DNA from: Aggregatimonas sangjinii
GTDB taxonomy: Bacteria > Bacteroidota > Bacteroidia > Flavobacteriales > Flavobacteriaceae
DNA: 64,000 nucleotides
Assembly (NCBI RefSeq): GCF_005943945.1
Contig: NZ_CP040710.1
Span: 1,127,001 to 1,191,000 of the forward strand
Direction: 5' to 3'
Positions 28,651-37,303 of the stretch are shown here, piece after piece. The notes under the pieces are model-generated. The model was given only the letters and a program-made list of their open reading frames with translations. It ran no database searches and had not been told where the DNA came from. Within the stretch, counting starts at the first letter, position 1. Every line of letters begins with the position of its first letter. The position numbers and the translations under genes were made by a program.

Positions 28651-29277
28651 TTAATTCTGATAAGACTGAAAAAAGCCACCCCAGGCACTGTGTTCCTGAT
28701 ATAATTTGCCGATCGCTTCACCTTCAGGAGTTTCCCAGTCACCCATCAATTCAGAGGCTAGTGTGCCCCATGATACCATTGTGGCTCCCGCTTGGGTCAT
28801 TCTGAGCATGGCTGCGTGCTCCACTAGTTTCTGATCGCTACCTGAGGCATCTACGACCACATATACTTGGTAACCATTTCGAAGAAGATCCAAAGTCAAA
28901 AGTTGCGTGCAGATATCCAATGAGATTCCGCCAACAATAATCTTTTGCCTTCCAATCTTCTCGATTTCCTCCTTAAATTTAGGCTCGTCCCAAGCGCTAG
29001 GCGTGTGGCGTTCTACACGGATACCATTTTCTAGATGCTCGCTGACCAAAGGATAGAAATTACCTCTAAAACCTGTATCCTCCCCCAAAACAATGGTCGG
29101 CATTTTAAAAATCTCTGTAAGCTTCGCTAACGCGGTTGCATTATTCACGAACGTCGCTTTTTCAATGGTACGAAGACCAGGATCGAACCCGGTCAAATAG
29201 TCTACCATAACGAATGTGGAATTTTTTGGAGTTAGCTTTTCCGTGTATGTCAGTCGGACTGAATTATCGTTGTTCAT
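28651..29277 (-). CDS. Isochorismatase-family cysteine hydrolase
   Basis: A 208-aa protein, the intact paralogue of the amber-broken gene at 14601-15302. It has 'STFVMVDYLTGFDPGLRTI' with the catalytic Asp and 'IVGGISLDICTQLLTLDLL' with the nucleophilic Cys, and ends in 'EGEAIGKLYQEHSAWGGF'. The two proteins match over most of their length, but this one starts at 'MNNDNSVRLTYTEKL' without a signal segment, so it is cytoplasmic. It is the first gene of the nine-gene minus-strand run. Confidence 0.88.
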   Translation of the reverse strand: MNNDNSVRLTYTEKLTPKNSTFVMVDYLTGFDPGLRTIEKATFVNNATALAKLTEIFKMPTIVLGEDTGFRGNFYPLVSEHLENGIRVERHTPSAWDEPKFKEEIEKIGRQKIIVGGISLDICTQLLTLDLLRNGYQVYVVVDASGSDQKLVEHAAMLRMTQAGATMVSWGTLASELMGDWETPEGEAIGKLYQEHSAWGGFFQSYQN

Positions 29278-30013
29278 TGCACTATCATTTTAGGGGGCAA
29301 AAAGTCTTACCCTGTTATTTAACCGTAAAGTTGATAGAAAACGAGATTTCGATAGTGTCCATTTTTCAAGGGAGTGTAGCACTTTTTCAGTATAAGAATT
29401 TTATGGGAGCTACACTGTTGCAAGTCTGTGACTTCTCAGCCTCAATCGTTCGCTGTCTCTATCTTCGAAGGGCCTGGATTATCACTTTACATCCGAATCA
29501 TATTTGAATCAGTATACTTCCTAATCCTACTCATTTCCAGAAAAACAATCAATTGGAGAGCACTTCATGATTCTTTTGTCATTTTTGATTGAGCGCACTA
29601 GCCGTAATAATTGCAATGCCCTTAAAAAGATTCATCAAGGAATTATTTTGTAGCGAAAATAAACGGTCGGTTCTCTGAAAATTCTACATTCTGTCAATTT
29701 TCGAGGGGTTGAATCTGGCTGCAAGTAGAAATACTGAAATGCTTAGAATTATTAATTTTACAGGCGTGACATCATAGATGATTACTTTGAAAAGTGAATC
29801 TCTCATAATAGCTTATTATCCCGCTACACAGAGCTGAAATGGCTAAGACTTTTACCCTGTAACACCTCTAAGATTCCAAGTAGATTTCGTACTCGTCCTA
29901 CCTCGCTGATTTGGTTTTTAGATAATTAGCCACTTCAAGAATTAAAAAGTAACATTATTTAGGCGTTAAGTCCTATCAAACAGTCCATAGAAGTAATTAT
30001 CTTATCGGTCTTA
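29278..30013. other. 736-bp non-coding stretch, divergent region
   Basis: It lies between the catabolic operon (minus) and the cyclase-like gene (plus). An 8-bp inverted repeat, AGTGTAGC / GCTACACT (29373-29380 and 29409-29416), has a 28-nt loop, and GCTACAC recurs near 29823. A CGGTCGGTT box is at 29664-29672. No frame here has protein-like composition. Confidence 0.4.
29664..29672. promoter_or_regulatory. CGGTCGGTT box (TetR-type half-site candidate)
   Basis: A 9-bp CGGTCGGTT. The same string occurs upstream of the RND efflux operon at 31266-31274. Related ACCGACCGGT-like dyads are common targets of TetR-type efflux repressors, but no such regulator is encoded in the window and only one half site is present, so this is weak. 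Confidence 0.25.
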
Positions 30014-30649
30014 ATGAGAAGTATGAAAAACGAAACTTTTAAGGCAAGCCCGACCCTATTATGTATACCTGATATCAGTGGTTTTACGAAGTTTATGACC
30101 GAAGTGGATTTTAAAGTCAGCTCGCAAATAATCCCGTCTTTGTTGAACAATATTATCTACACCAATTCTTTAGGGTTCAAGGTCTCTGAAATAGAAGGGG
30201 ATGCCATTCTTTTCTATAAACAGGGTGTGCTTCCAGAATTTGATGACTTGGTAGACCAGTGTAAACTTTTTTATAAGGAGTTTTACGAAGCTATGTTCGC
30301 CATTGCAAGTGATTTTAGCAAAGAACGCAAAGCTCACAAAACCCCAGATATGCTGGGCTTAAAAATCATTGTTCATTATTCGGAACAAATTGGAATGGCG
30401 CAAGTAGGTACGCACATAAAACTAATGGGCGAAGATGTCATTGTAGCACATCGGTTTCTAAAAAATTCGCTCAAGGAAAATGAGTATCTGCTTTTTTCCG
30501 ATGCAACGATGAATCAATATAGCGAAAAAGAAATGTCCTCGGCTCTCAACTGGCATGTGGTCAAGCAAAGTTCCATCGTTGAAAAAGATTTAGGTGAAAT
30601 TCCCTTTAGCTATATTGATTTGACACCGCTAGTGCCTACTGGCAACTAG
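30014..30649 (+). CDS. DUF2652 protein with class III cyclase-like motifs
   Basis: A 211-aa cytoplasmic protein. It opens with 'LLCIPDISGFTKFMTEVDF' and continues 'fKVSEIEGDAILFYK' near residues 55-70. These match the two metal-binding aspartates of class III nucleotide cyclases (DIxGFT and GDxxxa). The later part 'lGLKIIVHYSEqigmaqVGthIKLMGEDVIVAHRFLKNSL' resembles the cyclase C-terminal half, where 'G.dVn.A.R' is usual. The family is annotated as DUF2652 and its activity is unproven. A start at the fourth codon (30023) is equally possible. It stands alone and converges on the small gene at 30702. Confidence 0.7.
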   Translation: MRSMKNETFKASPTLLCIPDISGFTKFMTEVDFKVSSQIIPSLLNNIIYTNSLGFKVSEIEGDAILFYKQGVLPEFDDLVDQCKLFYKEFYEAMFAIASDFSKERKAHKTPDMLGLKIIVHYSEQIGMAQVGTHIKLMGEDVIVAHRFLKNSLKENEYLLFSDATMNQYSEKEMSSALNWHVVKQSSIVEKDLGEIPFSYIDLTPLVPTGN

Positions 30650-30701
30650 TACAGGGCGCAAACCATGAAATAAGATATCGTCTTGGTGATGTTTTAGAAG
30701 A

Positions 30702-31010
30702 CTATGGTGTAAACCTTAGCTTTTGTAGCATCTCAGCACTAGGAGGTTCGCTATACGCGCCATAGGCATCGATCAGTATTCCTTTAAGCTGATATCTTTT
30801 CGAGGAAATGGCATAGAGCACCGATTCGTCAGACGGGTTCGTGTTGCCGTCAAAACGATAATAACCATCTACCGTAAATTCTTCCGGTGCTATTTGATGA
30901 TGGGGTTCCTTACATTCCAAAAAAGATTTTTGAAGATTGAAATCCTTATCATACCCCAGCATTTTGAGGTCATTGATGGCGTCTACCAAACTATCATATC
31001 CTTTCTTCAT
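30702..31010 (-). CDS. Small conserved Bacteroidota protein
   Basis: A 102-aa soluble protein. Motifs such as 'yDSLvdAInDLKmlGYdkDFNLq', 'F.vDGYYRFDGNTNPsDESVLYAIsS' and 'KGiLiDAYGaYsEpps.eM' belong to a small family in Bacteroidota genomes that databases often label phosphoribosylpyrophosphate synthetase without good reason; it is far too short for that enzyme. The role is unknown. The ATG at 31008-31010 is A-rich upstream, and it faces away from the efflux operon. Confidence 0.75.
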   Translation of the reverse strand: MKKGYDSLVDAINDLKMLGYDKDFNLQKSFLECKEPHHQIAPEEFTVDGYYRFDGNTNPSDESVLYAISSKRYQLKGILIDAYGAYSEPPSAEMLQKLRFTP

Positions 31011-31421
31011 CCTTAAGATTTTCTTTGTTTCTACTTTGCTCTACCTAGAAAACTCCTTTTTTTAAAAACCACCTACCATAAACGATAGATGGTTTTAACC
31101 AACCAACCAAACTATTTTTTTGATGACAACATAATTCAAACCCACTACTACTTTAGCTGCCGGAATTATGATTGAAATACGCTTCAAATTTCTGATATCA
31201 TTCAAGCCGGTCGTTATACTTTTTACACTGTTTATAGTCATAATTCCGTGTCTAACATAAAACGTCGGTCGGTTTGTGAACGCCGCAAACCCCGTATCAC
31301 TTTAAAAAGTAATATCAAATCACTAATTATTGCTCTATTGAAGTACGTTGTTCTTGGGATATTTGGTGCTTCAGGATATTCAATCAGTATTGAAGAACCT
31401 TTGATCTAAAAACGCGATTTG
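31011..31421. other. Leader region of the efflux operon
   Basis: This 411-bp gap has an imperfect inverted repeat, AAAACCACCTA / TAGATGGTTTT (31065-31075 and 31086-31096), and a CGGTCGGTT box at 31266-31274. No other structure or coding frame is apparent. Confidence 0.4.
31266..31274. promoter_or_regulatory. CGGTCGGTT box upstream of the RND efflux operon
   Basis: Same 9-mer as at 29664-29672, here about 150 bp before the first efflux gene and inside a longer GTCGGTCGGTTTGT run. A TetR-type repressor site for the pump is the simplest reading. It is inferred from the repeat and the position only. Confidence 0.3.
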
Positions 31422-32534
31422 ATGATACGATATGTTTACATTTTTTTGATTTCTTTCCTTATCTCTTGTTCCGGTGGGAAAGAGGGTCAACAGGAACGGC
31501 CACTGCAATCCTTACCGGTAATAGAGGTCCAAAAGCAAGATGTAGTCGGTTATAAAATGATAACGGCCAATATAGAAGGGACGGTGAACGATGAAGTCAG
31601 ACCAAAAATATCCGGTTATATCACTAATGTTTATATAGATGAAGGGCAGAGAGTCAAAAAAGGACAACTGCTTTTTAAGTTGGAGACCCTCTCGGTAAGT
31701 CAAGACGCGTTGGCCGCAAAAGCTGATTTGGAGTCTACTTCCATAGAGGTAGAGAAGATTAAGCCCTTGGTCAAAGAAGGTATTATCAGCGAAAGGGAAT
31801 TGGAGACGGCAATTGCCTTGCAGTCAAGTTCTCGAGCTACCTATAACAGTGTTCTTGCGCAAGCCGATTATGGTAATGTGCGCGCATCGGTAAATGGTAT
31901 TGTAGGAGAGATTCCATTTCGGGTGGGTAGTCTGGTCAGTCCCAATGATGCGGAACCCTTAACGACCCTGTCGGAATTGAATGAAGTCTATGCCTATTAT
32001 GCCATGAATGAAAAGGACTATCTCACCTTTTTAAGGGATACCGAAGGAAATTCTACTCAGGAGAAAATCAAAAATTTCCCAAAGGTGAAATTGGTACTTG
32101 CCGATGACACTGAATATGAAGAAGAAGGTACGGTGGAAACTACGACCGGACAAATAGATACGCAAACCGGTACGATAAGTTTCCGGGCGCGTTTTTCGAA
32201 CCCGAAAGGATTATTGACGAACGGAAATAGTGGATATGTGAAAATACCACAATATTACAAAGACGTACTCGTGGTTCCGGAGCAATCAACCTTTGAAGAG
32301 CAAACTATTGTCTATGTATATACGGTAAAAGCGTCGGATACGGTACAGCAAAAAGCGGTTAAGCCTTTGACCCGTATCAATAACCTCCTTTTGATAGCAG
32401 AAGGACTTGGTGAAGGTGATAAAATCGTAGGCAAGGGATTGTCGAAAATAAGGGATGGCGCCGCAATAAAGCCAATACCCACCCCATTTGACTCAGTGGC
32501 TACTTCAACCAAGAGAATTTTCAAATCTAATTAA
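31422..32534 (+). CDS. RND efflux periplasmic adaptor (membrane fusion) lipoprotein
   Basis: About 370 aa. A short signal peptide ends in a lipobox (FLISC), acylated Cys near residue 15. The order is typical of AcrA/MexA: beta-barrel and lipoyl halves ('evRPKiSGYItnVYIdEGQrVKKGQlLFkLe'), a short hairpin (about 80-130) and the second lipoyl half 'yGnVrAsvnGiVGEIpfRvGslVSPNdaepLttLSel', then a barrel domain and a membrane-proximal domain. It links the inner-membrane pump to the outer channel. The ATG at 31422 is used; a TTG just before is in frame. It starts a three-gene operon. Confidence 0.92.
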   Translation: MIRYVYIFLISFLISCSGGKEGQQERPLQSLPVIEVQKQDVVGYKMITANIEGTVNDEVRPKISGYITNVYIDEGQRVKKGQLLFKLETLSVSQDALAAKADLESTSIEVEKIKPLVKEGIISERELETAIALQSSSRATYNSVLAQADYGNVRASVNGIVGEIPFRVGSLVSPNDAEPLTTLSELNEVYAYYAMNEKDYLTFLRDTEGNSTQEKIKNFPKVKLVLADDTEYEEEGTVETTTGQIDTQTGTISFRARFSNPKGLLTNGNSGYVKIPQYYKDVLVVPEQSTFEEQTIVYVYTVKASDTVQQKAVKPLTRINNLLLIAEGLGEGDKIVGKGLSKIRDGAAIKPIPTPFDSVATSTKRIFKSN

Positions 32535-32540
32535 CGTCAA

Positions 32541-35500
32541 ATGCTAAATACTTTTATAGAACGCCCTGTATTGTCTACGGTAATTTCGTTGATTATCGTG
32601 ATTTTGGGGGTACTTGGTCTTCAGAGTCTGCCGGTGACCCAATACCCGGAAATCGCACCGCCAACGATTAGTGTGACGACTTCCTACCCTGGGGCGAGTG
32701 CCGAGACTATCTTAGAGAGTGTCATCATTCCGATTGAGGAAGAAGTGAACGGAGTAGAGGGAATGGACTACATCACTTCTACGGCCAGTAATAACGGTAC
32801 CGCCTCGATCACCGTATATTTCAACCAAGGCGTAGACCCCGATATTGCCGCCGTTAATGTTCAAAACAGGGTCGCTCGTGCCAATAGTCTATTACCAGCA
32901 GAGGTTTTGCAGAATGGTGTGATAACGCAAAAGCAACAAGTAAGTGCGCTCATCTATTTTGGACTGTATTCTGAAAATGAGGATTACGACGCTACCTATA
33001 TTTCAAATTATCTAAATATCAACATTGTCCCGGAACTTTTGCGCATTGATGGTGTTGGAGAGGTGAGTCCGTTTGGAGATAAAAATTATTCCATTAGAAT
33101 ATGGATCAAACCCGAAAAGCTTAGAGCGTATAATCTGGTTCCTGCCGATGTTGTAGCAGCTTTAAATGAACAAAGTATCGAAGCCGCACCCGGAGCGTTG
33201 GGTCAAAATTCCGGAGGGGCCTTTGAATATGTCATTCAGTATGAGGGCCGCTTTAAGGACGCCGAGAAGTATGATGACATCGTGATTAAGGCATTGGACA
33301 ACAATCGCCTACTCAAACTTAAAGACGTAGCGGAAGTGGAATTGGATGCCTATTCCTACAATACCGTTTCCGTATTTGGGGATTATCCTTCCGTAAACGC
33401 TGGAATTTTTCAAACGCCGGGCTCCAATGCCCAAGCGATTATTCAAGAAATTCAAGGAAAGTTCGATGAGATGGAAAAGGAGTTTCCAAAAGGATTGAAA
33501 CTAACAATAAACTATAATATCAACAATTTTCTCGAAGAATCCATTTCGGGTGTAGTCTCAACTTTGATAGAGGCCTTTCTGCTGGTTTTCCTTGTTGTAT
33601 TTATTTTTCTCCAAAACTGGCGAACTACCCTCATTCCGGCAATCGCCGTTCCTGTCTCCATCGTGGGTACGTTTTTTTTCCTGCTCATCTTCGGGTATTC
33701 CATAAATCTATTGACACTGTTCGCCCTCGTACTCGCTATCGGAATCGTGGTAGATGATGCCATTGTGGTGGTCGAAGCCATTCAGGCAAAGTTAGAAGAA
33801 GGCGAAAAGGATGTTTTGAAAGCGACAAAAGATGCGATGAGTGAAATTGCGGGAGCGATCATATCCATCACCTTGGTTATGTGCGCGGTATTTGTGCCGG
33901 TAACCTTCTTAAGTGGCCCTACCGGGGTGTTTTATCAACAATTCGGTATTACGCTCATCGTAGCCATCATTATTTCTGCTATCAATGCTTTATCCCTTAG
34001 TCCAGCGCTGTCGGCTTTATTTTTGAAACCCGAGGAGGAAGAGACTAGCGATAAAAAGGAAAATTTCTTGACAAAGGCGAAGAATCGCTTCAATCAAGGT
34101 TTTGATAAACTGACCAAAAAGTATGGGAATACGATTGATTATACATGGAAGCACAAGTGGATCGTTCCATTAGCGCTGGTCGGTGCTGTCGCCGTTCTAT
34201 ATTACTACAACACGTCACTTGCGACGGGTTTTGTCCCGACCGAAGATAGAAGTATTCTATTTGCCAATATTGAACTCCCGCCCGGCGCGTCCTTGGCAAG
34301 AACGGCAAAGGCAACGGAAAAATTTGAAAATTTGGCAGCTCAAATACATGGAGTGAAAAGTGTCTCCGTAATCAATGGTCAAAATTTCTTTTCCGGGGCA
34401 GGTAGCCCATATGCACTCTCATTTATTGTATTGGATGGATGGGATGAGCGAGAGGCCGATTCCCTTGCCATCGAAAGTATCACTGGTCAACTCTTTGGTG
34501 TTGCGGCCCAAGTTGCCGATGCGCAAATGGTATTCTTTCAACCTCCACAGATTCCAGGATTTGGAAATTCAGATGGATTTGTGGTCAATCTGTTGAACGA
34601 TTCGGAAGCCAGTTTTATCGAACAGGATAGGGTCGCCAAGGAGTTCTCCGGAGCATTGACCCAACGGCCGGAAATTGCGTTTGCCCAAAGTTCTTTTAAT
34701 ACAAGCTTTCCACAGTACACAATGACGTTGAATACCGATAGGATAAAGTTGTCAGGTATCGCCATCAGCGATGTTCTGGCTACGATGCAAGGTTATGTCG
34801 GTGGAATTTACGTGAACAATTTTAGTCGGTTTGGTAAGCAATATCGCGTATTTCTTCAGTCTTTGCCGGAAGACAGGGAAGATGTGGCGGATATCAATGA
34901 ATTGTACATAAAGAACGCAAATGATAAAATGGCTCCTATAGGGGAGTTCGTAACCTTAGAACGTACCTATGGCCCCCAATTCGTAAACAGATTCAATCTC
35001 TTTAACTCAGTAACTATTAATGGGTCCACCGGACCGGGCTACAGTACAGGTGAAGCGATTTCGGCAATTCAAGAAGTAGCCGAGAATCTTGAGCAGGGGT
35101 ACAGTATAGACTTTTCTGGATTAACAAGGACCGAGGTCGATGCCTCGGGAGAGCTTATAACGATATTCGGCCTAAGCCTGCTCTTCGTCTTTCTTTTCCT
35201 GGCAGCGCAGTATGAGAGTTATCTAATTCCATTTGCAGTGATCCTGTCGTTGCCAGGAGGTATTGCCGGCGCTTATTTCTTTACGGCGATTTTCGGACTC
35301 CAAAGTAACATATACTTTCAGATCGCATTGGTGATGCTTATCGGGCTGTTGGCCAAGAATGCCATTCTGATTGTGGAATTTGCGATTCAAAGAAGAAAAA
35401 ACGGAGCTTCGATCGTAGACTCCGCCATATCGGGCGCCGAAGTGCGGTTAAGGCCGATTTTAATGACATCCTTGGCATTCGGTGCAGGTATGATTCCATT

Positions 35501-35702
35501 GGTAATTGCATCTGGTGTGGGTTCAAGGGGAGATAATTCTATAGGTACGGGTGCAGCCGGAGGTATTATCATAGGAACGTTTATCGGAATATTCTTGATA
35601 CCGTTCCTATACATCGTGTTTCAATCATTACAGGAAAAAATATCAGGCAAACCGATTGCTTCCGAAGAAACGGATAAAAAAAGTATTCCAAATGAGGCTT
35701 AA
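32541..35702 (+). CDS. RND efflux inner-membrane transporter, HAE1 type
   Basis: A 1053-aa protein with twelve membrane helices and two large periplasmic loops. Family motifs are 'FIeRPVLSTVIslIIVilG', 'LPVtQYPEIaPPtIsVttsYPGASAEtI', 'gIVVDDAIVVVEaI' in helix 4 with the proton-relay aspartates, and 'LiGLLAKNAILIVEFA' in helix 10 with the relay Lys. It is full length for HAE1 pumps. It exports lipophilic compounds using the proton gradient. It starts 6 bp after the adaptor stop and overlaps the outer-channel gene by 11 bp. The substrate range is not deducible. Confidence 0.95.
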   Translation: MLNTFIERPVLSTVISLIIVILGVLGLQSLPVTQYPEIAPPTISVTTSYPGASAETILESVIIPIEEEVNGVEGMDYITSTASNNGTASITVYFNQGVDPDIAAVNVQNRVARANSLLPAEVLQNGVITQKQQVSALIYFGLYSENEDYDATYISNYLNINIVPELLRIDGVGEVSPFGDKNYSIRIWIKPEKLRAYNLVPADVVAALNEQSIEAAPGALGQNSGGAFEYVIQYEGRFKDAEKYDDIVIKALDNNRLLKLKDVAEVELDAYSYNTVSVFGDYPSVNAGIFQTPGSNAQAIIQEIQGKFDEMEKEFPKGLKLTINYNINNFLEESISGVVSTLIEAFLLVFLVVFIFLQNWRTTLIPAIAVPVSIVGTFFFLLIFGYSINLLTLFALVLAIGIVVDDAIVVVEAIQAKLEEGEKDVLKATKDAMSEIAGAIISITLVMCAVFVPVTFLSGPTGVFYQQFGITLIVAIIISAINALSLSPALSALFLKPEEEETSDKKENFLTKAKNRFNQGFDKLTKKYGNTIDYTWKHKWIVPLALVGAVAVLYYYNTSLATGFVPTEDRSILFANIELPPGASLARTAKATEKFENLAAQIHGVKSVSVINGQNFFSGAGSPYALSFIVLDGWDEREADSLAIESITGQLFGVAAQVADAQMVFFQPPQIPGFGNSDGFVVNLLNDSEASFIEQDRVAKEFSGALTQRPEIAFAQSSFNTSFPQYTMTLNTDRIKLSGIAISDVLATMQGYVGGIYVNNFSRFGKQYRVFLQSLPEDREDVADINELYIKNANDKMAPIGEFVTLERTYGPQFVNRFNLFNSVTINGSTGPGYSTGEAISAIQEVAENLEQGYSIDFSGLTRTEVDASGELITIFGLSLLFVFLFLAAQYESYLIPFAVILSLPGGIAGAYFFTAIFGLQSNIYFQIALVMLIGLLAKNAILIVEFAIQRRKNGASIVDSAISGAEVRLRPILMTSLAFGAGMIPLVIASGVGSRGDNSIGTGAAGGIIIGTFIGIFLIPFLYIVFQSLQEKISGKPIASEETDKKSIPNEA

Positions 35703-37173
35703 ACCACATACATTAAAAATCATAACGATTATCCTGATAGTGCTGGCGTTACAGTCTTGTCTGGTCACAAAAGAATACGTAACCCCGGAAATCGAGATAC
35801 CTGATAACTTTAGGGATTTTAAGGATAACGATTCCATATCAATGGCCATGATGCCTTGGGAAGAGCTGTTCGAGGATACCGTACTGCGCGATCATATCAA
35901 CGAGGCCCTGACAACAAATTACGATGCACAACTTGCTTTACAGGATATACTGAGGGCCCAAGCACAATATAAACAGGGAAAGGCGGGATACCTGCCTACC
36001 TTATCGCTAGATGGCTCTGCGACTTCCTCGAAATTCAGCGGTAACGGCATTCAGGGACTACAGTTCGGAGGAGGAGATCAAGGAGGGAATCCGGCTGGAG
36101 GTTCGAGCAGAATCGAACAGTACAACCTTTCGGGAACCTTAAATTGGGAACTTGATATCTGGGGCGCTATTACCAGTAATAAAAAGGCCACCGCTGCCGC
36201 CTATCTCGCTACGGAGGCGGGACAGCGCGTGGTACGAACGGCCTTGATCGCCAACATCGGTACGCTCTATTACGAGTTGATCGCTTTGGACGAACAGTTA
36301 TTCATTGCCAGGCAAACGGTAGAGGCACGGAAAAATAGCTTCGATATCACACAAAAACTGAAGGAGGCGGGCCGGGAACGTGAGGTCGCCGTACAACAAG
36401 CAGGTTCACAATTAAAAATAGCCGAACTTTTGGAATTACAGTTGGAACTGGAAATCAAAACGACCGAAAATGCGTTCAGTATTCTTCTGGGCAAATCCCC
36501 AAGGGAAATCGAAAGAGGTGACTTTCGGGAAAGACCACCCAATCTGAATACTTCTGTTAGGTTACCGTCTGCCATTCTAAGAAACCGGCCAGATGTTATC
36601 CAAGCGGAGTTCAACCTGATCAACGCCTTCGAGCTGACCAACGTTGCCAAAACCGAGTTTTACCCAAAATTAACCTTGGGAGGAACTGCAGGGTTCAATA
36701 GTCTCGATGCAAGCGACTGGATCAGTAGTGCATCGTTTTTCAATGATCTTGTTGCAGGAATTACACATCCCCTGTTGAATAACCGGAAAATAAGGACGGC
36801 TTACGAAGTGGCGAAAATCGATCAACAGTCTGCCTTGCTCGAATTCGAGCGAACACTATTGATCAGTTATCAAGAAGTGGCCGACGCCTATCTGACCTAT
36901 AATTCTATAACGGAGCAATACAATGTTACCGACGAGCAAGTAGATTTTTTAGAGAATGCGTCGAACTACTCGCTGAAATTGTATCAAAACGGTTTTACAA
37001 ATTATTTAGACGTGCTTATTGCCGATACCAATTTACTAGACGCGCGGATATCATTGATCAACACCCGATTTGCCAAAATCAGTGCTACGATTGAACTGTA
37101 CAGAGCTCTGGGTGGTGGATGGAACAAGGTAATAGCACCAGAGGTAGTCACGACAGAGACATCCGAGGAATAA
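35692..37173 (+). CDS. Outer-membrane efflux channel lipoprotein (NodT/OprM type)
   Basis: About 493 aa. The ATG at 35692-35694 gives a lipoprotein signal ending in LALQSC, then 'YVTPEIEIPDNFRDF', the standard start of OprM-type channels; an upstream frame start at 35656 would lack a signal. Two repeats of the TolC fold follow, with long helical pairs ('LnWELDIWGaItsnkKAtaAay', 'LRNRPDVIQAEfnL') at about 140-170 and 300-330. It completes the tripartite pump and overlaps the transporter gene by 11 bp. Confidence 0.92.
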   Translation: MRLKPHTLKIITIILIVLALQSCLVTKEYVTPEIEIPDNFRDFKDNDSISMAMMPWEELFEDTVLRDHINEALTTNYDAQLALQDILRAQAQYKQGKAGYLPTLSLDGSATSSKFSGNGIQGLQFGGGDQGGNPAGGSSRIEQYNLSGTLNWELDIWGAITSNKKATAAAYLATEAGQRVVRTALIANIGTLYYELIALDEQLFIARQTVEARKNSFDITQKLKEAGREREVAVQQAGSQLKIAELLELQLELEIKTTENAFSILLGKSPREIERGDFRERPPNLNTSVRLPSAILRNRPDVIQAEFNLINAFELTNVAKTEFYPKLTLGGTAGFNSLDASDWISSASFFNDLVAGITHPLLNNRKIRTAYEVAKIDQQSALLEFERTLLISYQEVADAYLTYNSITEQYNVTDEQVDFLENASNYSLKLYQNGFTNYLDVLIADTNLLDARISLINTRFAKISATIELYRALGGGWNKVIAPEVVTTETSEE

Positions 37174-37303
37174 ATCAAAGATTTAATCTTTTGGGCAGTT
37201 GTAATACATTGAGACAACCTATTTAGAAAATCGGTCCCAGAAGCAATGTTCCATAAAATACTTCAGTCTCTAAAATTGCAAGCCCCGGTTATTATCGGGC
37301 CAA

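Noticed and set aside
29214-29507. A 97-codon plus-strand frame
   Set aside because: It overlaps the start of the isochorismatase-like gene, has no recognisable family and looks like chance.
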